Source: Bos javanicus (taxonomy: Eukaryota > Chordata > Mammalia > Artiodactyla > Bovidae). From it: a stretch of DNA of 64,000 nucleotides. Every line of letters begins with the position of its first letter. Within the stretch, counting starts at the first letter, position 1. Shown here one piece after another: positions 34,384 through 46,556 of the stretch. A model generated the notes under the pieces. The model saw nothing but the letters and a program-made list of their open reading frames with translations, did not search any database and was not told where the DNA came from. Where the stretch lies: assembly GCF_032452875.1 (NCBI RefSeq), contig NC_083883.1, forward strand, positions 55,674,698 to 55,738,697, written 5' to 3'. Position numbers and translations under genes: made by a program.

Positions 34384-34770
34384 ACTTTTGGTGGGAATAT
34401 AATTGCTTTACAATGTTATGTTAGTTTCTGCTGTACAACAACATGAATCAGCCGTAAGGATAAATATATCCTCTCTCTCTTCAATCTCCCTCTCACCTCC
34501 ACCTGCTATCTCACCTGTCTAAGTTGTCATGGAGCACCAAGCTGAGCTCCCATGCTATACAGCTGACTCCCACTATTTTATACATGGTAGTGTATATATG
34601 TCAATCCCATTCTCCCAATTTGTCCCACCCACTCTTTCCCCTCCTGTGTCCACATGTCTGTTTCTCTACATCTGCATCTCTATTCTCGCTTTGGAAATGA
34701 CTCATCTGTACCATTTTTCTAGATTCCACATGTATGTGTTAATATACAAGATTTGTTTTTATCTCTAGCT
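34384..34770 (-). mobile_element. L1 3' UTR fragment
   Basis: ATAATTGCTTTACAATGTTA, GTTTCTGCTGTACAACAACA and the CT-rich CTCTCTCTCTTCAATCTCCC stretch are antisense L1 3' UTR, ending where a Bov-A2 target duplication begins. Confidence 0.75.
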
Positions 34771-34782
34771 GCATGTGATAAT

Positions 34783-34907
34783 CAGAGAAGGCAATGGTAC
34801 CCTACTCCAGTACTCTGGCCTGGAAACTCTCATGGACGGGGGAGCCTGGTGGGCTGCCGTCTTTGGGGTCGCGCAGAGTCGGACACGACTAAAGCAACTT
34901 AGCAGCA
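34783..34907 (+). mobile_element. Bov-A2-type SINE, single unit
   Basis: One monomer only (GAGAAGGCAATGGTACCCTA to GACTAAAGCAACTTAGCAGC). Perfect 12-bp target duplication GCATGTGATAAT (34771-34782, 34908-34919). It joins the first-half start to the second-half end, so it is a monomer or internally deleted dimer. Confidence 0.92.
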
Positions 34908-35422
34908 GCATGTGATAATGTATGAGAAGAGAGAGGTAAACCAAAGGGTAACAGTTCAATCTGTAAGCAGATATTACAGAAAATATAAAGAGGCCATGAT
35001 TGGTTTGAAAACCCAAACCCATTTTCCATCTGCAGTCTCTCCAGGTGGTAAAATACAAGGGAATGAAAATCAAATCTAGAGTTTTGCCAGTAAAATATGG
35101 CCTCAGCTTCAAGATCAAGTCAAGGTTGTGGCTCAAGACCCTTGGATAAGACCACTTAGAGGTTAAAGGTAGTGCTTAGTTTACCCTCTCAAGCAGACTA
35201 AAGGGCTTCTCAGACCCATGTTGTCTGGTATGTGGTCTGTATGAAAAGGAATTACAGAGTAGAATAGACTAGAATCAGACTCATTGAAAACACAGAGCTT
35301 TTAAGGAAATTGTGTCAGGGTGGGCTTAAAAGACAATAAAGAGTTCTAAATGAATGGGAATTTCCATTTCTACTGGCAGAAATCAGTCTGAGAAGATCAC
35401 TGTCACAAACATGATTACATGC

Positions 35423-35797
35423 ATGCATACTAAGTCACTTCAGTCGTGTCTAACTCTTTGTGACCCTATGGACAGTGCCTGCCAGGTTCCTCTCTGTCCA
35501 TGGGATTCTCCAGGCAAGAATATTGGAGTGGGTTGCTGCTGCTGCCGCTGCTAAGTCATTTCAGTCGTGTCTGACTCTGTGCGACCCCACAGACAGCAGC
35601 CCACCAGGCTCCACCGCCCCTGGGATTCTCCAGGCAAGAATACTGGAGTGGGTTGCCATTTCCTTCTCCAGTGCATGGAGTGGGTTACCATTCCCTTTTC
35701 CAGGGGATCTTCCCAACACAGAGATCAAACCCTCATCTCTTACATCTCCTGCACTGGGAGGTGGGTTCTTTACCACTAGTGCCACACGGGAAGCCCA
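35423..35797 (-). mobile_element. Bov-tA SINE, split by a Bov-A2 unit
   Basis: Antisense: CATACTAAGTCACTTCAGTC to TTCTTTACCACTAGTGCCAC, interrupted at 35535-35675. Confidence 0.9.
35535..35675 (-). mobile_element. Bov-A2 unit inserted in Bov-tA
   Basis: Antisense monomer starting with a GCTGCTGCTGCCGCTGCTAA run. Perfect 11-bp target duplication TGGAGTGGGTT (35524-35534, 35676-35686) lying inside conserved SINE text. Confidence 0.9.
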
Positions 35798-36206
35798 AAC
35801 ATGGGTTACCTCCTGTGATAATAGAATGAGGAGAACTAGGTCATATGCCCAGCTGGGTTTCAGAACTGCCAAGGACCAGTGATTAATCAACACTTCCTGT
35901 TCTCTTCCTTCTTGAACGGAAATGTCTGTTGATTACCACTGAAAGTTGGGATTAGGGATGGTGGTAGAGGTGGAGGCTGAGGAGACAAGTAACTTCTCTT
36001 TTTAGTCCACTGTTCTGTGTATCAAGAGGAATCATACTTAAAGAGATACAACCAAGGAGCCTGAGCAATCCTAGACTAAATGAACATCATGAGATACCAG
36101 ACTTTGAATTTGCTACCATAATGCGATAAAGCTTATCTGAGTTGGGGGTGGGATACAGTGTCTTAGAAAAAGATGAGTGTGTTTTGCTTTGTACCTCCTC
36201 TGAAAG

Positions 36207-36398
36207 CTAAGTCATGTCCAACTCTTTGTGACCCTGTGGACTGTAGTCTACCAGGCCCCTCTGTTCATGAGATTTCCCAGGCAAGAATACTGAAGTAGGT
36301 TACCATCTCCTTCTCCAGGGGATCTTCCTGACCCAGGGATCGAACCCATGTCTCCCGTTTGGCAGGCAGTTTCTTTACCACTGAGCCATCAGGGAAGC
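36207..36398 (-). mobile_element. Bov-tA SINE
   Basis: Antisense: AAGCTAAGTCATGTCCAACT to TTCTTTACCACTGAGCCATC. Confidence 0.9.
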
Positions 36399-36986
36399 CG
36401 TAGGAGGGATATAAATATCTGTGGCCAGTGAGCAGAACATGGTACATTTTATATGGTCACAGATTCTTTGCATCTCTTACCATCAAGAGTTTGAGTCTAC
36501 TATCCCAAGCCTTAAATTAAAGTGGCTTCATTTGCAAAGTCTGGTAGTAGGGTATTGACTCTCAGCTGTATGCCTCTCATCCTTCAAAGGCTAGGCCAGC
36601 TTCCTCACATGACAATCTCAGGGTGGTATTCAAAGTGGAAGATGGGGGAAGTTGTAACTCTCCTCAAGGCTCCAATACATTCCCAAAGTCATTTGGCTAC
36701 ATATTCCTGGTCAAAACAAGTCACAAGAGCAACCCAAGTTCAACAATGGGGAGGGATATAGAAACTACCTCTCAATAGGAGATTGGTTCTACAAAGAATT
36801 CATGACCATACTTTATATCTCTGGGTAAGAACCTTCCAAATTCTGAGAACATTTTAAATTAACTATAGAAATGTTTTTAAATCAATATAGTGTTAATGTT
36901 TTTGTATTAAGAAGAAATATGTCCTTTTTTCAATAGAAAAAAAAAGAGGAATTTATAGATTAAAAGAGACCTAAATTACATATTCT

Positions 36987-37203
36987 GGGCTTCCCCGATG
37001 GTTCAGCAGTAAAGAATCCACCTGCAAGTCAGGAGCCACAGGAGATGTGGTTTGATCCCAGGGTCAGGAAGATCCCCTGCAGGAGGGTATGAAAACCCAC
37101 TTTGGTATTCTTGCCTTGAAAATCCCATGGACAGAGAAGCCTGGTGGGCTGCAGTCCATAGGGTTGCAGAGTCACATTCAACTCAAGCGATAGCACGCAT
37201 GCA
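36987..37203 (+). mobile_element. Bov-tA SINE
   Basis: GGGCTTCCCCGATGGTTCAG head, GGTTTGATCCCAGGGTCAGG, GCCTGGTGGGCTGCAGTCCA, diverged tail. Confidence 0.9.
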
Positions 37204-37439
37204 AGCAAAGTACATATTCATTAATTGCAATATATGATTTCATTGAAATGCAATTTAAAGATGTAAGCGGGAACTATGCATTGATCACATTTATGAGATA
37301 ACTGGAAAACTGATCATTGACCAATATTTGATGTTATTAAGGAATTAATCTTTAGGCACAATATTAGTATTTTACTGTTTTTTAAGACTTTAAAATTTCA
37401 AGATACATACTGAAATATTTGCAGATGAAATGATATATT

Positions 37440-37632
37440 GAATAACATCTGGGATTTGTTTCAGAATAAACTGGGAGATGAGAGAGTGACTGAGGGTGCA
37501 GACGGGGCAAGGCTGGTCATGTGTGGATGTTTGTGAAGGCTGAGTGATAGGTACGTGGAGGTTTGGTACACTATTTTATCTACTTTTGTATGCGTTAGAA
37601 ATTCTTCATAATAGATTCTAAATTGAAAATAA
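37440..37632 (+). repeat. Old L1 3'-end-like remnant
   Basis: GATAGGTACGTGGAGGTTTG, CACTATTTTATCTACTTTTG, GAAATTCTTCATAATAGATT resemble the 3' terminus of ancient mammalian L1. Confidence 0.5.
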
Positions 37633-38207
37633 AAAGGAAGGATTCCGGGCATAATGAGCAAGTACATACTTGTAAATTTGAATAAAATTTGTACTATTAG
37701 GATAAAACCCTAGTTTTAAATGTACAATTTGATAAGTTGATTCAAACTTGATTTTATCTCATAATCTATGTTTACACTATAACATTCAAATATTAAATCT
37801 TAAATATTTTAAGAGAATGTTTAATTCATTAGATTTTAGCTTATTAGATTTACAAGAGTTAAATAAGCACTTGAGAACATTTTATATAAAAGGAACTAAC
37901 ATACTTAAATCTGTGAAAGCAGTTTCAAATATTTGAAGATGTTTAATTGTGTAAATGGCACAAAATATTATTCAAAGGCTCCCTAAGAATGAACTGCTAA
38001 AATTTGCTAGACTTAGAAATAGAATAAGGTTTGTAACTTGAATTTAAAGCCTTAGAAATTTATTTTTCTAACTTTAATAAATCAAAGTTTAACAACCAAT
38101 CAAAAGGTGAAAATTTTTCTAGTCATCTGAAAACCATATGTAAGAATTAAAAACATTGCAAGAATAAAATACATAAATAAAAAGCAGATTATGTGAAGGA
38201 TACTAAC

Positions 38208-38306
38208 TATTTGGATTATAGCTACATGCAATCGGGCTTCTTCTATTAAAACTTCATCTGTTGGGAACTCTTCCTTCGCCTTATTGTCACTGGAAACATG
38301 AGGAGT
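38208..38306 (-). CDS. SLC9C2: SLC9C2 exon w8: cytosolic linker
   Basis: 99 bp (33 codons, phase 0-0); acceptor AG at 38307-38308, donor GTTAGTA at 38201-38207. Residues 314-346: a variable Ser/Asp/Lys/Glu-rich start (TPHVSSDNKAKEEF), then the more conserved TDEVLIEEARLHVAIIQI helix. Skipping it would keep the frame. Confidence 0.83.
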
Positions 38307-38875
38307 CTGAACAGAGACAGAGTTAAAAATAAGTAAAAAGGATTAGGAGCTGTCAAATACTCTGCTTGACTAAGATTCCAATAACTCAAATCAGAATTGC
38401 TAAAATGAAGGGCTGTGTGTAAGTGAAAAACATTCTCACGTTAGAAATGTTGATTTCAATTGTGGTGAAGTAACTATTCATTTGGGGAGATTTAGAAACC
38501 AAATTCTTCCCCAAACCGGTCTATGTTTGACTGCTCTCTGAAGCTGCCTGTGTTTTCTGCTTTTGAATAGTACTTGTATAGGGAGAGATCGCTCGCTTCC
38601 TCAACCAGCTGGAAAATATCACCCTGGCAGAAGCCATTCATAGTGACTCAATCAGCCTATTTGTAAAAACACCAGTTCTCTTGTATTTGGCAAATAAGGC
38701 TAGATCACCAATATCTGTTCAGAGACAGAATTCAGAGTATTTTGGCTGATAGAAAAAAGCTAGTAAATGTATCTCTCTTCAGTATCCTGTCCTATAACCA
38801 GCAGAATCAAGTTTTGCATAATAAACAAAAGAAATAGAAAGGGAAAGGACTAGTTTTTGCCAGGAATCAACTCAC
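38307..38875 (-). other. SLC9C2 intron w7-w8
   Basis: 569 bp with no recognised repeat. Confidence 0.6.
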
Positions 38876-39042
38876 AGGAATGATGTATTCAATCTTTGTT
38901 TTTTCTTCTACTAAGGTCCAATTAACATTTGTCAAAAGTTTTTCTGTTTTAAATAAAGTTATTCTGCTCTGTATCATCTCCTGGATGTGCTTAATGGCAT
39001 TTTGCATGGCCATCTGTCTTGGAATGGAAAGGACACACAAAT
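38876..39042 (-). CDS. SLC9C2: SLC9C2 exon w7: cytosolic linker
   Basis: 167 bp; acceptor AG at 39043-39044, donor GTGAG at 38871-38875. Starts with 2 nt of a split codon, ends in phase 0. Residues 258-313. Predominantly polar and helical: LCVLSIPRQMAMQ, HIQEMIQSRITLFKTEKLL, VNWTLVEEKTKIEYIIP. Links the exchanger domain to the voltage-sensor-like domain on the cytosolic side. Closely like human SLC9C2 as recalled. Confidence 0.86.
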
Positions 39043-39684
39043 CTATGACAAAGAAAAGGAAGGACCTTAATAAAATAGTGAAGAATGCACAGGGAATCGA
39101 AATGTTGCATGATGTAGTGAAATCTTGGCATCACCTGCAGAACCAAATCAGAGTGCTTAGAGCAAGGACAACTATTTGTCCAAAATTTTCCAGAAAATTA
39201 CCCAAATACCCATTTCCTTTTGGCTGTGCAGCTCAACTTTATCTGACTCAACTGCTAAAGAATGTTTTCTTAGTTTCTTTTTGTTTCCTATAGCTAGAAA
39301 CATGACTCACTATTTCAAGTCATCCAGTCAGTATTTCTCAAAGTATGGAAGATTACCTGTACCTTCTACAGGTAGAAGAATTGCCTGTTGAATTATTCCT
39401 GGGCTTTGCCCCATGTCTGGAGAATCTGACTGGCCTGAGAATTTTCATTTTAGCAATTTCTCCAACTGATTCTTATACATAATAAAATTTAAAGACCACT
39501 GCAATAGAGATGCCTCCAATTTAACATCTCTGTTTCCTGACCAGCAAATCTTTACGTCCAAAATTTGTGGCAGTTTGTATCATCCTGAAGTATCAATTTG
39601 AAGTTACAGCTATCAAGCTTGCTTACCAAAAGGAGAAATTTAATTAGTGAGCTCAGCCTACACACTCAGAATTCCATCTCAATA

Positions 39685-39870
39685 AAACTGTTCTCAATAA
39701 AAAATAAGATTCTACTGTATAGCATAGGGAACTGCATTAAACATCCTATGATAAAGCATAATGGAAAAGAATATAAAAAAGAATGTACACATATGTATAA
39801 ATGAATCACTTTGCTGTACAGCAGAAACTAACAAAACATCTAAATCAACTATACATCAATTAAATGTTAA
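39685..39870 (+). mobile_element. L1 3' end fragment
   Basis: TTCTACTGTATAGCATAGGG, AATGAATCACTTTGCTGTAC, AGCAGAAACTAACAAAACAT: sense L1 3' UTR, the counterpart of the antisense text at 40340-40390. Confidence 0.75.
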
Positions 39871-40396
39871 TCTCTTCATAACTGCATATGAGATCTCAAA
39901 TAGTTTAAAACGTTATTAAAATGTTTCAGTTTAACTTTATTGCATTCTCTACAGGACCCTGTGGTGTTTGATATTTGAAATTTTCAGGGATTAAAGAAGA
40001 TTTGAAATCATATCCCTCTCAGTTCTCTACGGTCCACAGCAAAGATGCATTTGATTGCATGCTAAAGAGTTAGCATGTGTTAGCTTTGGATTTAAAATTC
40101 CCATAGCATAGAGCACACTAGGAGGAAGTTTATTCATTTGTGTAATTACATCCCACCCATTAGGATGAGCAACAGCCACTTTCCAGTTGCTCTGGGAAAA
40201 CACGGGTATGAGGGGACGGATTGGTTGTACCAGTACATTTGAATGAACTCCTGTGTTTAAGATGATTCTGGAAGAATATGAGGATGAATCTTTCCCTCTC
40301 TCTCCTTTCTTTTAAATTTTATTGAAGTATAGTTGATTTACAATGTTGTGTTTAATTTCTGCTGGACAGCAAAGTGATAGTGTTATATATATACAT

Positions 40397-40600
40397 GAGT
40401 GAGTGAAAGTTGCTCAGTCATGTCCAACTCTTTGCGATACTATGGACTATACATACAGTCCAGTGAAATTCTCCAGGCCAGAATACTGGGAGTGGGTAGC
40501 CTTTCCCTTCTCCAGGGGATCTTCCCAACCCAGGGATCGAACCCAGGTCTCCTGCATTGCAGGCGGATTCTTTACCAGCTGAGCCACAAGGGAGGCCTTG
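40397..40600 (-). mobile_element. Bov-tA SINE inside L1
   Basis: Antisense: GCTCAGTCATGTCCAACTCT to TTTACCAGCTGAGCCACAAG. Confidence 0.9.
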
Positions 40601-40613
40601 CTCTAATATACAA

Positions 40614-40616
<3 letters not shown>

Positions 40617-40646
<30 letters not shown>
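40617..40646. repeat. (CA)n microsatellite
   Basis: About 15 CA units, just right of the SINE within the L1. Probably polymorphic. Confidence 0.9.
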
Positions 40647-40649
<3 letters not shown>

Positions 40650-41132
40650 TCTTTTCCATTATGATTTATCACAGGACATTGAATATAGTTCCCTGTGCTA
40701 TAGAGTAGGCCCTTGTTGTTTATCCATCCTATATGTAAAGGTTTGTGTTTGCTAATCCCAAATTCCCAGCCCTTCCCTCCCTTCCCTCCTGGCAACCACA
40801 AGTCTGTTCTCTATATCTGTAAGCCTGTTTTTGTTTCATAAATGTGTTCATGTGTGTCTTATTTTTATTAGATTCCACATAAGTGATATCATATGGTATT
40901 TGTTTTTCTCTTTATAACTTACTTCACTTAGCCTGACAAGCTCTAGATTCAGAGGATGGCTCTCTTAAAAGCATTAGACCAGGTGGAAGAAGCTAATTTG
41001 AAATTCTGCCTGATAAAATTCAGTTTTGTCAATTACATGGTAACATGAGAGTAATTCCAGAAAGGATGAGCATCGATTCTGAGGATAAAGTATGTGCCAT
41101 ATATATTTGTTTCATAATGAAAATTCTGAGGT

Positions 41133-42345
41133 TCAGTTCAGTTGCTCAGTTGTGTCCGACTCTTTGCAACCCCATGAATCACAGCACGCCAGGCCTCCCT
41201 GTCCATCACCAACTCCTGGAGTTCACTCAAACTCACGCCCATCGAGTCGGTGATGCCATCCAGCCATCTCATCCTCTGTCGTCCCCTTCTCCTCCTGCCT
41301 TCAATCTTTCCCAGCATCAGGGTCTTCTCAAATGAGTCAGCTCTTTGCATCAGGTGGCCAAAGTACTGGAGTTTCAGCTTTAGCATCAGTCCTTTCAATG
41401 AACACCCAGGACTGATCTCCTTTAGGATGGACTGGTTGGATCTCCTTGCAGGCCAAGGGACTCTCAAGGGTCTTCTCCAACACCACAGTTCAAAAGCATC
41501 AATTCTTCGGCACTCAGCTTTCTTCACAGTCCAACACTCACATCCATACATTACCACAGGAAAAACCATAGCCTTGACTAGATGGACCTTTGTTGGGAAA
41601 GTAATATCTCTGCTTTTGAATATGCTATCTAGGTTGGTCATAACCCTCCTTCCAAGGAGTAAGTGTCTTTTAATTTCATGGCTGCAGTCACCATCTGTAG
41701 TGATTTTGGAGCCCAAAAAATAAAGTCTGACACTGTTTCTACTGTTTCCCCATCTATTTGCCATGAAGTGATGGGACCGGATGCCATGATCTTAGTTTTC
41801 TGAATGTTGAGCTTTAAGCCAATTTTTTCACTCTCCTCTTTCACTTTCATCAAGAGGCGTTTTAGTTCCTCCTCACTTTCTGCCATAAGGGTGGTGTCAT
41901 CTGCATATCTGAGGTTATTGATATTTCTCCCGGCAATCTTGATTCTAGCTCGTGCTTCTTCCAGTCCAGCGTTTCTCATGATGTACTCTGCATATAAGTT
42001 AAATAAGCAGGGTGACAATATACAGCCTTGACGTACTCCTTTTCCTATTTGGAACCAATCTGTTCTTCCATGTCCAGTTCTAACTGTTGCTTCCTGACCT
42101 GCATATAGGTTTCTCAAGAGGCAGGTCAGGTGGTCTGGTATTCCCATCTCTTTCAGAATTTTCCACAGTTTATTGTGACCCACACAGTCAAAGGCTTTGG
42201 CATAGTCAATAAAGCAGAAATAGATGTTTTTTTGGAACTCTCTTGCTTTTTCGATGATCCAGCGGATGTTGGCAATTTGATCTCTGGTTCCTCTGCCTTT
42301 TCTAAAACCAGCTTGAATATCTGGAAGTTTACAGTTCACGTAAAT
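41133..42345 (-). mobile_element. BovB LINE, 5'-truncated
   Basis: Antisense copy. Its minus strand encodes 253 and 208 codon frames overlapping near 41700, i.e. one frameshift. RT landmarks: FIDYAKAFDCVGHNKLW, RQGCILSPCLFNLY, YADD (complement near 41900). Starts inside ORF2 (LPDIQAGFRKGRG) and ends at the BovB terminus on the left. One of the better-preserved RT remnants here, but without an endonuclease domain. Confidence 0.93.
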
Positions 42346-43242
42346 ACAATAAAAAAAAAATTGTATGGGAAGAAAAGGAGAAGAAAAAAATGTTTCCATG
42401 ATAGTAAAACCTCTTGAACTTGTTTCTGAGTATCAGAGTAAGAGCAACCTCAAGCAAACAAGCACGGGAGAAAACCAGATGCCATGTCATAAGCCAAGAG
42501 AGCAGAGTGGGTCTGGATCCCTGAAAGCCTATGAAAATTGGTGGGAAGGGAGGTGTAAGCAAACCTTCAGGGATTGAGTTAACTTCACTCACACTCCAGC
42601 GTAGCAAGCTCATGCTGGCCCGAGCACAACTTTCCACTGCAAACAAGAGCAAACCCCATGACTGGGGGAGAAGAAGCGCTGCCAAAATTCTGCCCCATTT
42701 CCTAGTCCTATTCATATACTGGAGCCCTGGACTTTGAGGTCAGCTTTCACAAGAAGCTCTGCCATAGTGTTGATATGGCACAGTTTCAGGAGTGGGCAGA
42801 ACTATGGCAAGATACAAGCAGAGAAGCTGAATTCACCAAGCTATTTCTCTATTTATAAGAACTCTCCTTCCTCAGTACCCTTCCATCAACCTCTCCCAAG
42901 TTCCACACCTTCCCAAAAACCTTCTGATTACCAATTTGATTTATTAAGGAGATTGATATTTAGAGGTGAAAACCCTGAATAATGATCACAATTATTTCAG
43001 ACACAGAAATCATCCTCATTATAAATTAATAAATTGATTTTCTGCTGCTTCTCTATTCTCCTGGGAGTGCAACAGATGTAAATTTCCGGCCATCTGATTA
43101 ATTCTAGACACTCTGACAAAATCAGGTCTCTGCACCAGCAAAGCTGAGGATCAGGCCATGGGACACTGAATGATATTAAGGCCTTACTCCTCCAAGACTC
43201 TGTGTAATTCTGCCCCACCCTCTCTCTCCTCATGGACTCCAC

Positions 43243-43492
43243 TGCTGCTAAGTCGCTTCAGTCGTGTCCGACTCTGTGTGACCCCATAGACGGCAGCCCA
43301 CCAGGCTCCACCGCCCCTGGGATTCTCCAGGCAAGAGCACTGGAGTGGGTTGCCATTTCCTTCTCCAATGCATGAAAGTGAAAAGTGAAAGGGAAGTCGC
43401 TCAGTCGTGTCCGACTCTTCGAGACCCCATGGACTGCAGCCTACCAGGCTCCTCTATCCATGGGATCTCCCAGGCAAGAGTACTGGGTAGGT
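43243..43492 (-). mobile_element. Bov-A2 SINE (dimeric)
   Basis: Antisense dimer: CTGCTGCTAAGTCGCTTCAG, AAGTCGCTCAGTCGTGTCCG, ending GGTAGGTTGCCATTAA. Slightly truncated at the right. Confidence 0.92.
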
Positions 43493-44454
43493 TGCCATTA
43501 AACCACTGATTATCTTATCCTGATTTCTCTATTGATCATGGGCCTTTTTGTGATTTTATTATATTTATATATTTTATTATCAACAGCTTTACATATTTTC
43601 TAGAAACAGGCAACTCTGGCAGAGCCTGCTTACGGCTCCCCTTCATTCTCTTCTTTCTTTCCCAATAGAATCTCCATGCTTTGGCTAAGCACATGACCAG
43701 TCAGTTAAAATAGTACTTCCCATCTTCCTTTGCTGTTGTGTGCCCATGAGACTAAGTTCTGGCCAATGGTCTGTGAGTGGTAATGATATGTACAACTTCT
43801 AGAGGCAGAAGGAAGCTTCTTTAAATAAGCTCCTTACTCTCCACTGACACCATCACCACCACCATCACTCCCACCCCATTTTCCCTTTCTAGTTGACTGG
43901 ATTGAAGACAACTGTGACTGTGAGCCCACTTCTACCCTGCAGACAAGAGCAACACTCTGGGAAGCAGAGGAGGAATGAAAGAGAAGGATTTGAAATCTCT
44001 GGACAACCTCGTAGAAAAGAACCATCCCACTCTTCTTGATTTTCTGATGGGGGGTGGTGGGAAACAACTTCTGTCTTGTTTAAGTCACTCTTAATGTGGT
44101 TTCTATTAACAGGGAGTGAATGAAAACTGAGTGATTTCATGATCAATTCCTTGAGCTCCAGAAGAAATGTCCCACCTCCAGCAACAATCTTTTCTTTTTC
44201 TATACTTTATTCCAAAATTTGAAAACTTTGTTGTTTTTTAAAAATTTTTATAACTTTGGGAAAAAGACAGAGATGCAAAAATGGCAGGTTTAGTGAGTTA
44301 CAGAAAACATTAAAATCACCACAAAAGTTGATTTGAGTGTTTTTCAGTCTATAAATGGGATTGAGCTAAGCTTCTTAGCTCCTTTTCAAGTTCATTGCTC
44401 CATGTTCTTTGCCTCAGGGCTGACCATTCCATCCTAGGCCTTCCCTCCTCACCT

Positions 44455-44757
44455 CTTTTTTTTTTTTTAATTTAAATTTATTTAATTGGAGGCTAATTAC
44501 TTTACAATATGGTATTGGTTTTGCCATACATCAACATGGATCCGCCAGGGGTGCACACGTGTTCCCCATCCTGAACCACCCCCCCGCCCCCCGCAACCTC
44601 CCTCCCCATACCGTCCCTCTGGGTCATCCCAGTGCACCAGCCCCAAGCACCGTGCATCCTGCGTCGAACCTGGACTGGCAATTAGTTTCTTATATGATAT
44701 TATACATGTTTCAATGCCATTCTCCCAAATCATCCCACCCTCTCCCTCAACAATCTG
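44455..44757 (-). mobile_element. L1 3' end (bovine type)
   Basis: Begins with poly(T), then ACTTTACAATATGGTATTGG, CATACATCAACATGGATCCG, and the complement of GGGGCTGGTGCACTGGGATG: antisense L1 3' UTR. Its right edge is about 30 bp from the donor of exon w6. Confidence 0.92.
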
Positions 44758-44791
44758 TTCGCATTATTCTTCCTGGTTAAGTAGACTTTAC

Positions 44792-44873
44792 CTAATGTCT
44801 TGGCCAAACGAGTCATCACGTATGAATTTATTCCCAAGGTCATTAAGGATATTACTTGTATGTACAATATAAA
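44792..44873 (-). CDS. SLC9C2: SLC9C2 exon w6: last exchanger helix
   Basis: 82 bp; acceptor AG at 44874-44875, donor GTAAAG at 44786-44791. Starts in phase 0, ends with 1 nt. Residues 231-257: FILYIQVISLMTLGINSYVM, then basic TRLAKTL. This is the final hydrophobic helix before the cytosolic linker. An antisense L1 3' end lies only about 30 bp beyond the donor. Confidence 0.88.
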
Positions 44874-45124
44874 CTGAAAGACAAAACAGACACACATTAA
44901 TAAGTTCTCCAAAGGGAATCATTGTTCAGTTAATCACCAACAAAACTCAACCTTAATCCACATTTTTAAATCCTACCTCTGCTAAGTAAGAAGAAGCAAA
45001 AGGGCTGTTTTGGGGCAGGAAGTTCAGCAACAGCAGGCAGTGGTGACAGGGAACTGCACCTACCACAAGCATTTACTACATAAAGCCTTATAAGAAGTTC
45101 TGAAGAACTGCAGTGGGGTTCAGA

Positions 45125-45260
45125 GAGGCACCGCACAGAAGCATAACCACATTTGTAGATCTTGGCTCTGCCATTTACTAACCATGGAATTTGAGGCCAG
45201 TGAACTTAACTACTCTGAGTCTCAACGTCCTTTACAGAAACATGGAGTTAGTAGCAGTGT
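45125..45260 (+). mobile_element. MIR SINE
   Basis: TCTTGGCTCTGCCATTTACT, ACTTAACTACTCTGAGTCTC: diverged MIR core. Confidence 0.7.
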
Positions 45261-45999
45261 GTCTTCAGAGAGCATATCCCAAATGACTAATCTTATTTAA
45301 TAAGCACCTGAAGTGCTTCTTAAAGACACTGACTCCCAGGTTAATTCCCTGCAGATTCTGACTCTGTAGGTCTGGGGTAGCATCAAACAGATTCATAACA
45401 TCAGACAAATTTGGGAAACACTGGAAAATGATACTCACATGTTAGTTAACATTTCATTGTCTTGGTTTTAGGCCAATTCCCTGCACAAAAGAAAACTGAG
45501 GGAACTCAAATACTGGTCATTATTCTTTTCCTCTGGAACATAGAAGGACCCAAACTCTCTGCAAAACCACAGGTATATTTGGACTCCAAATGCATTTCCA
45601 GACCATGCCCACAGACATGGAGTATAAATCCTCAGGAAAGATGGCGAGGATTATGATACTCCATTATTTTTTAAAGCACCATTAAAAAATCAGCTCTTTC
45701 TCTTTGGGGAGTTAGGGTACCTGAGTTCTTTCACTAACATGCTATTTTTGTTTGGTTTTGGTTTCCTCACATACAAGATGAGGGAGGTGATATTTGCTCC
45801 TTCCAGAAAAGACATCTGAAAAACTACCGTACTCCTAGGATCTTCTAGGACAGGAGTAAAAGAGCAAAGAAGAGAAAATTCTGTACTTGCAGTAGGATAA
45901 TATCAAAAAACTCTGTACATTTACCTCCAGATTAAGGTTCCTTGGGAGGTGGGTAGTACTCTTTCTTTATATAAGAATTTTTTTTTGGAATGAACTATT

Positions 46000-46162
46000 T
46001 TTAAAGTCTTTATTGAATTTGTTAAAATATTGTCTCTGTTTTATGTTTTGGCTTCTTGGCCCCAGTGGAAGTAGGATCTCAGCTCTCTGAATAAGGATCG
46101 AACCCACACCCCCTGCATTGGAAGGTAAAGACTTAACCAGTGGACCACCAGGGAAGTCCTGA
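46000..46162 (-). mobile_element. CHR-type SINE
   Basis: Antisense: AAGTCTTTATTGAATTTGTT tail, GGATCGAACCCACACCCCCT B-box region, ending TGGACCACCAGGGAAGTCC. Confidence 0.8.
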
Positions 46163-46556
46163 TGGGTAGTGTTCTTAATTCACATTATTTAGGCACTTTT
46201 TGCCTTCCCAGGAGTAGGTCTGAGATTCATCTCACCAGCAAGTGGCAGGAGTATCCTGGGACTTCTAGAAACTTCTAACAACCTATCCAGTGAGCTCACA
46301 GAGTACTGTCACAAATACCAAGGTACGCTAACACTGTCAGCAGATGTTCTGCGCTCTCTGGACCTTCCCTGGCATCTCACTGATGCTGCCACTGCCTGAT
46401 TTCCCTCTGGCCTGGAAATCCACTGGGTGGCCCATGGGGAAAAGGTTTTGAGAGAGAGTAGAAAGGAAACCAAGTTCTGTCTTGCACTATGGATAATGTA
46501 GCCTAGGCCAAAATTTTTAAGAAATTAATTTTTTATTTAGCCCTAAACGACATAAA

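Larger units (their letters stand above)
32106..38207 (-). other. SLC9C2 intron w8-w9
   Basis: L1, MaLR-like, Bov-A2 and Bov-tA elements are listed separately. 34120-34380, 34920-35400 and 35800-36200 hold no named element. 36430-36835 looks like an old, decayed interspersed repeat I cannot name. 37640-38200 is AT-rich and unassigned. Confidence 0.6.
40310..40930 (-). mobile_element. L1 3' UTR fragment, split by a SINE
   Basis: Antisense: ATTGAAGTATAGTTGATTTA, TTTCTGCTGGACAGCAAAGT, then beyond the SINE and CA run GAATATAGTTCCCTGTGCTA and TTATTAGATTCCACATAAGT. Confidence 0.8.
39043..44791 (-). other. SLC9C2 intron w6-w7
   Basis: L1 pieces, a Bov-tA, a CA repeat, a large antisense BovB (41133-42345), a Bov-A2 and an antisense L1 3' end are listed separately. 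A MER5-like scrap may lie at 39395-39480. 39880-40310 and 42350-43240 are unassigned. 43620-44150 looks like an old unnamed repeat. Confidence 0.6.

Noticed and set aside
35460..35882. 140-codon ORF with an alanine run
   Set aside because: It is translation through a Bov-tA with a nested Bov-A2; the alanines come from the GCT repeat at the end of Bov-A2.
41138..42399. Long minus-strand ORFs (208 and 253 codons) as a host gene
   Set aside because: They read BovB reverse transcriptase, with a frameshift and a BovB 3' terminus; this is a truncated LINE.
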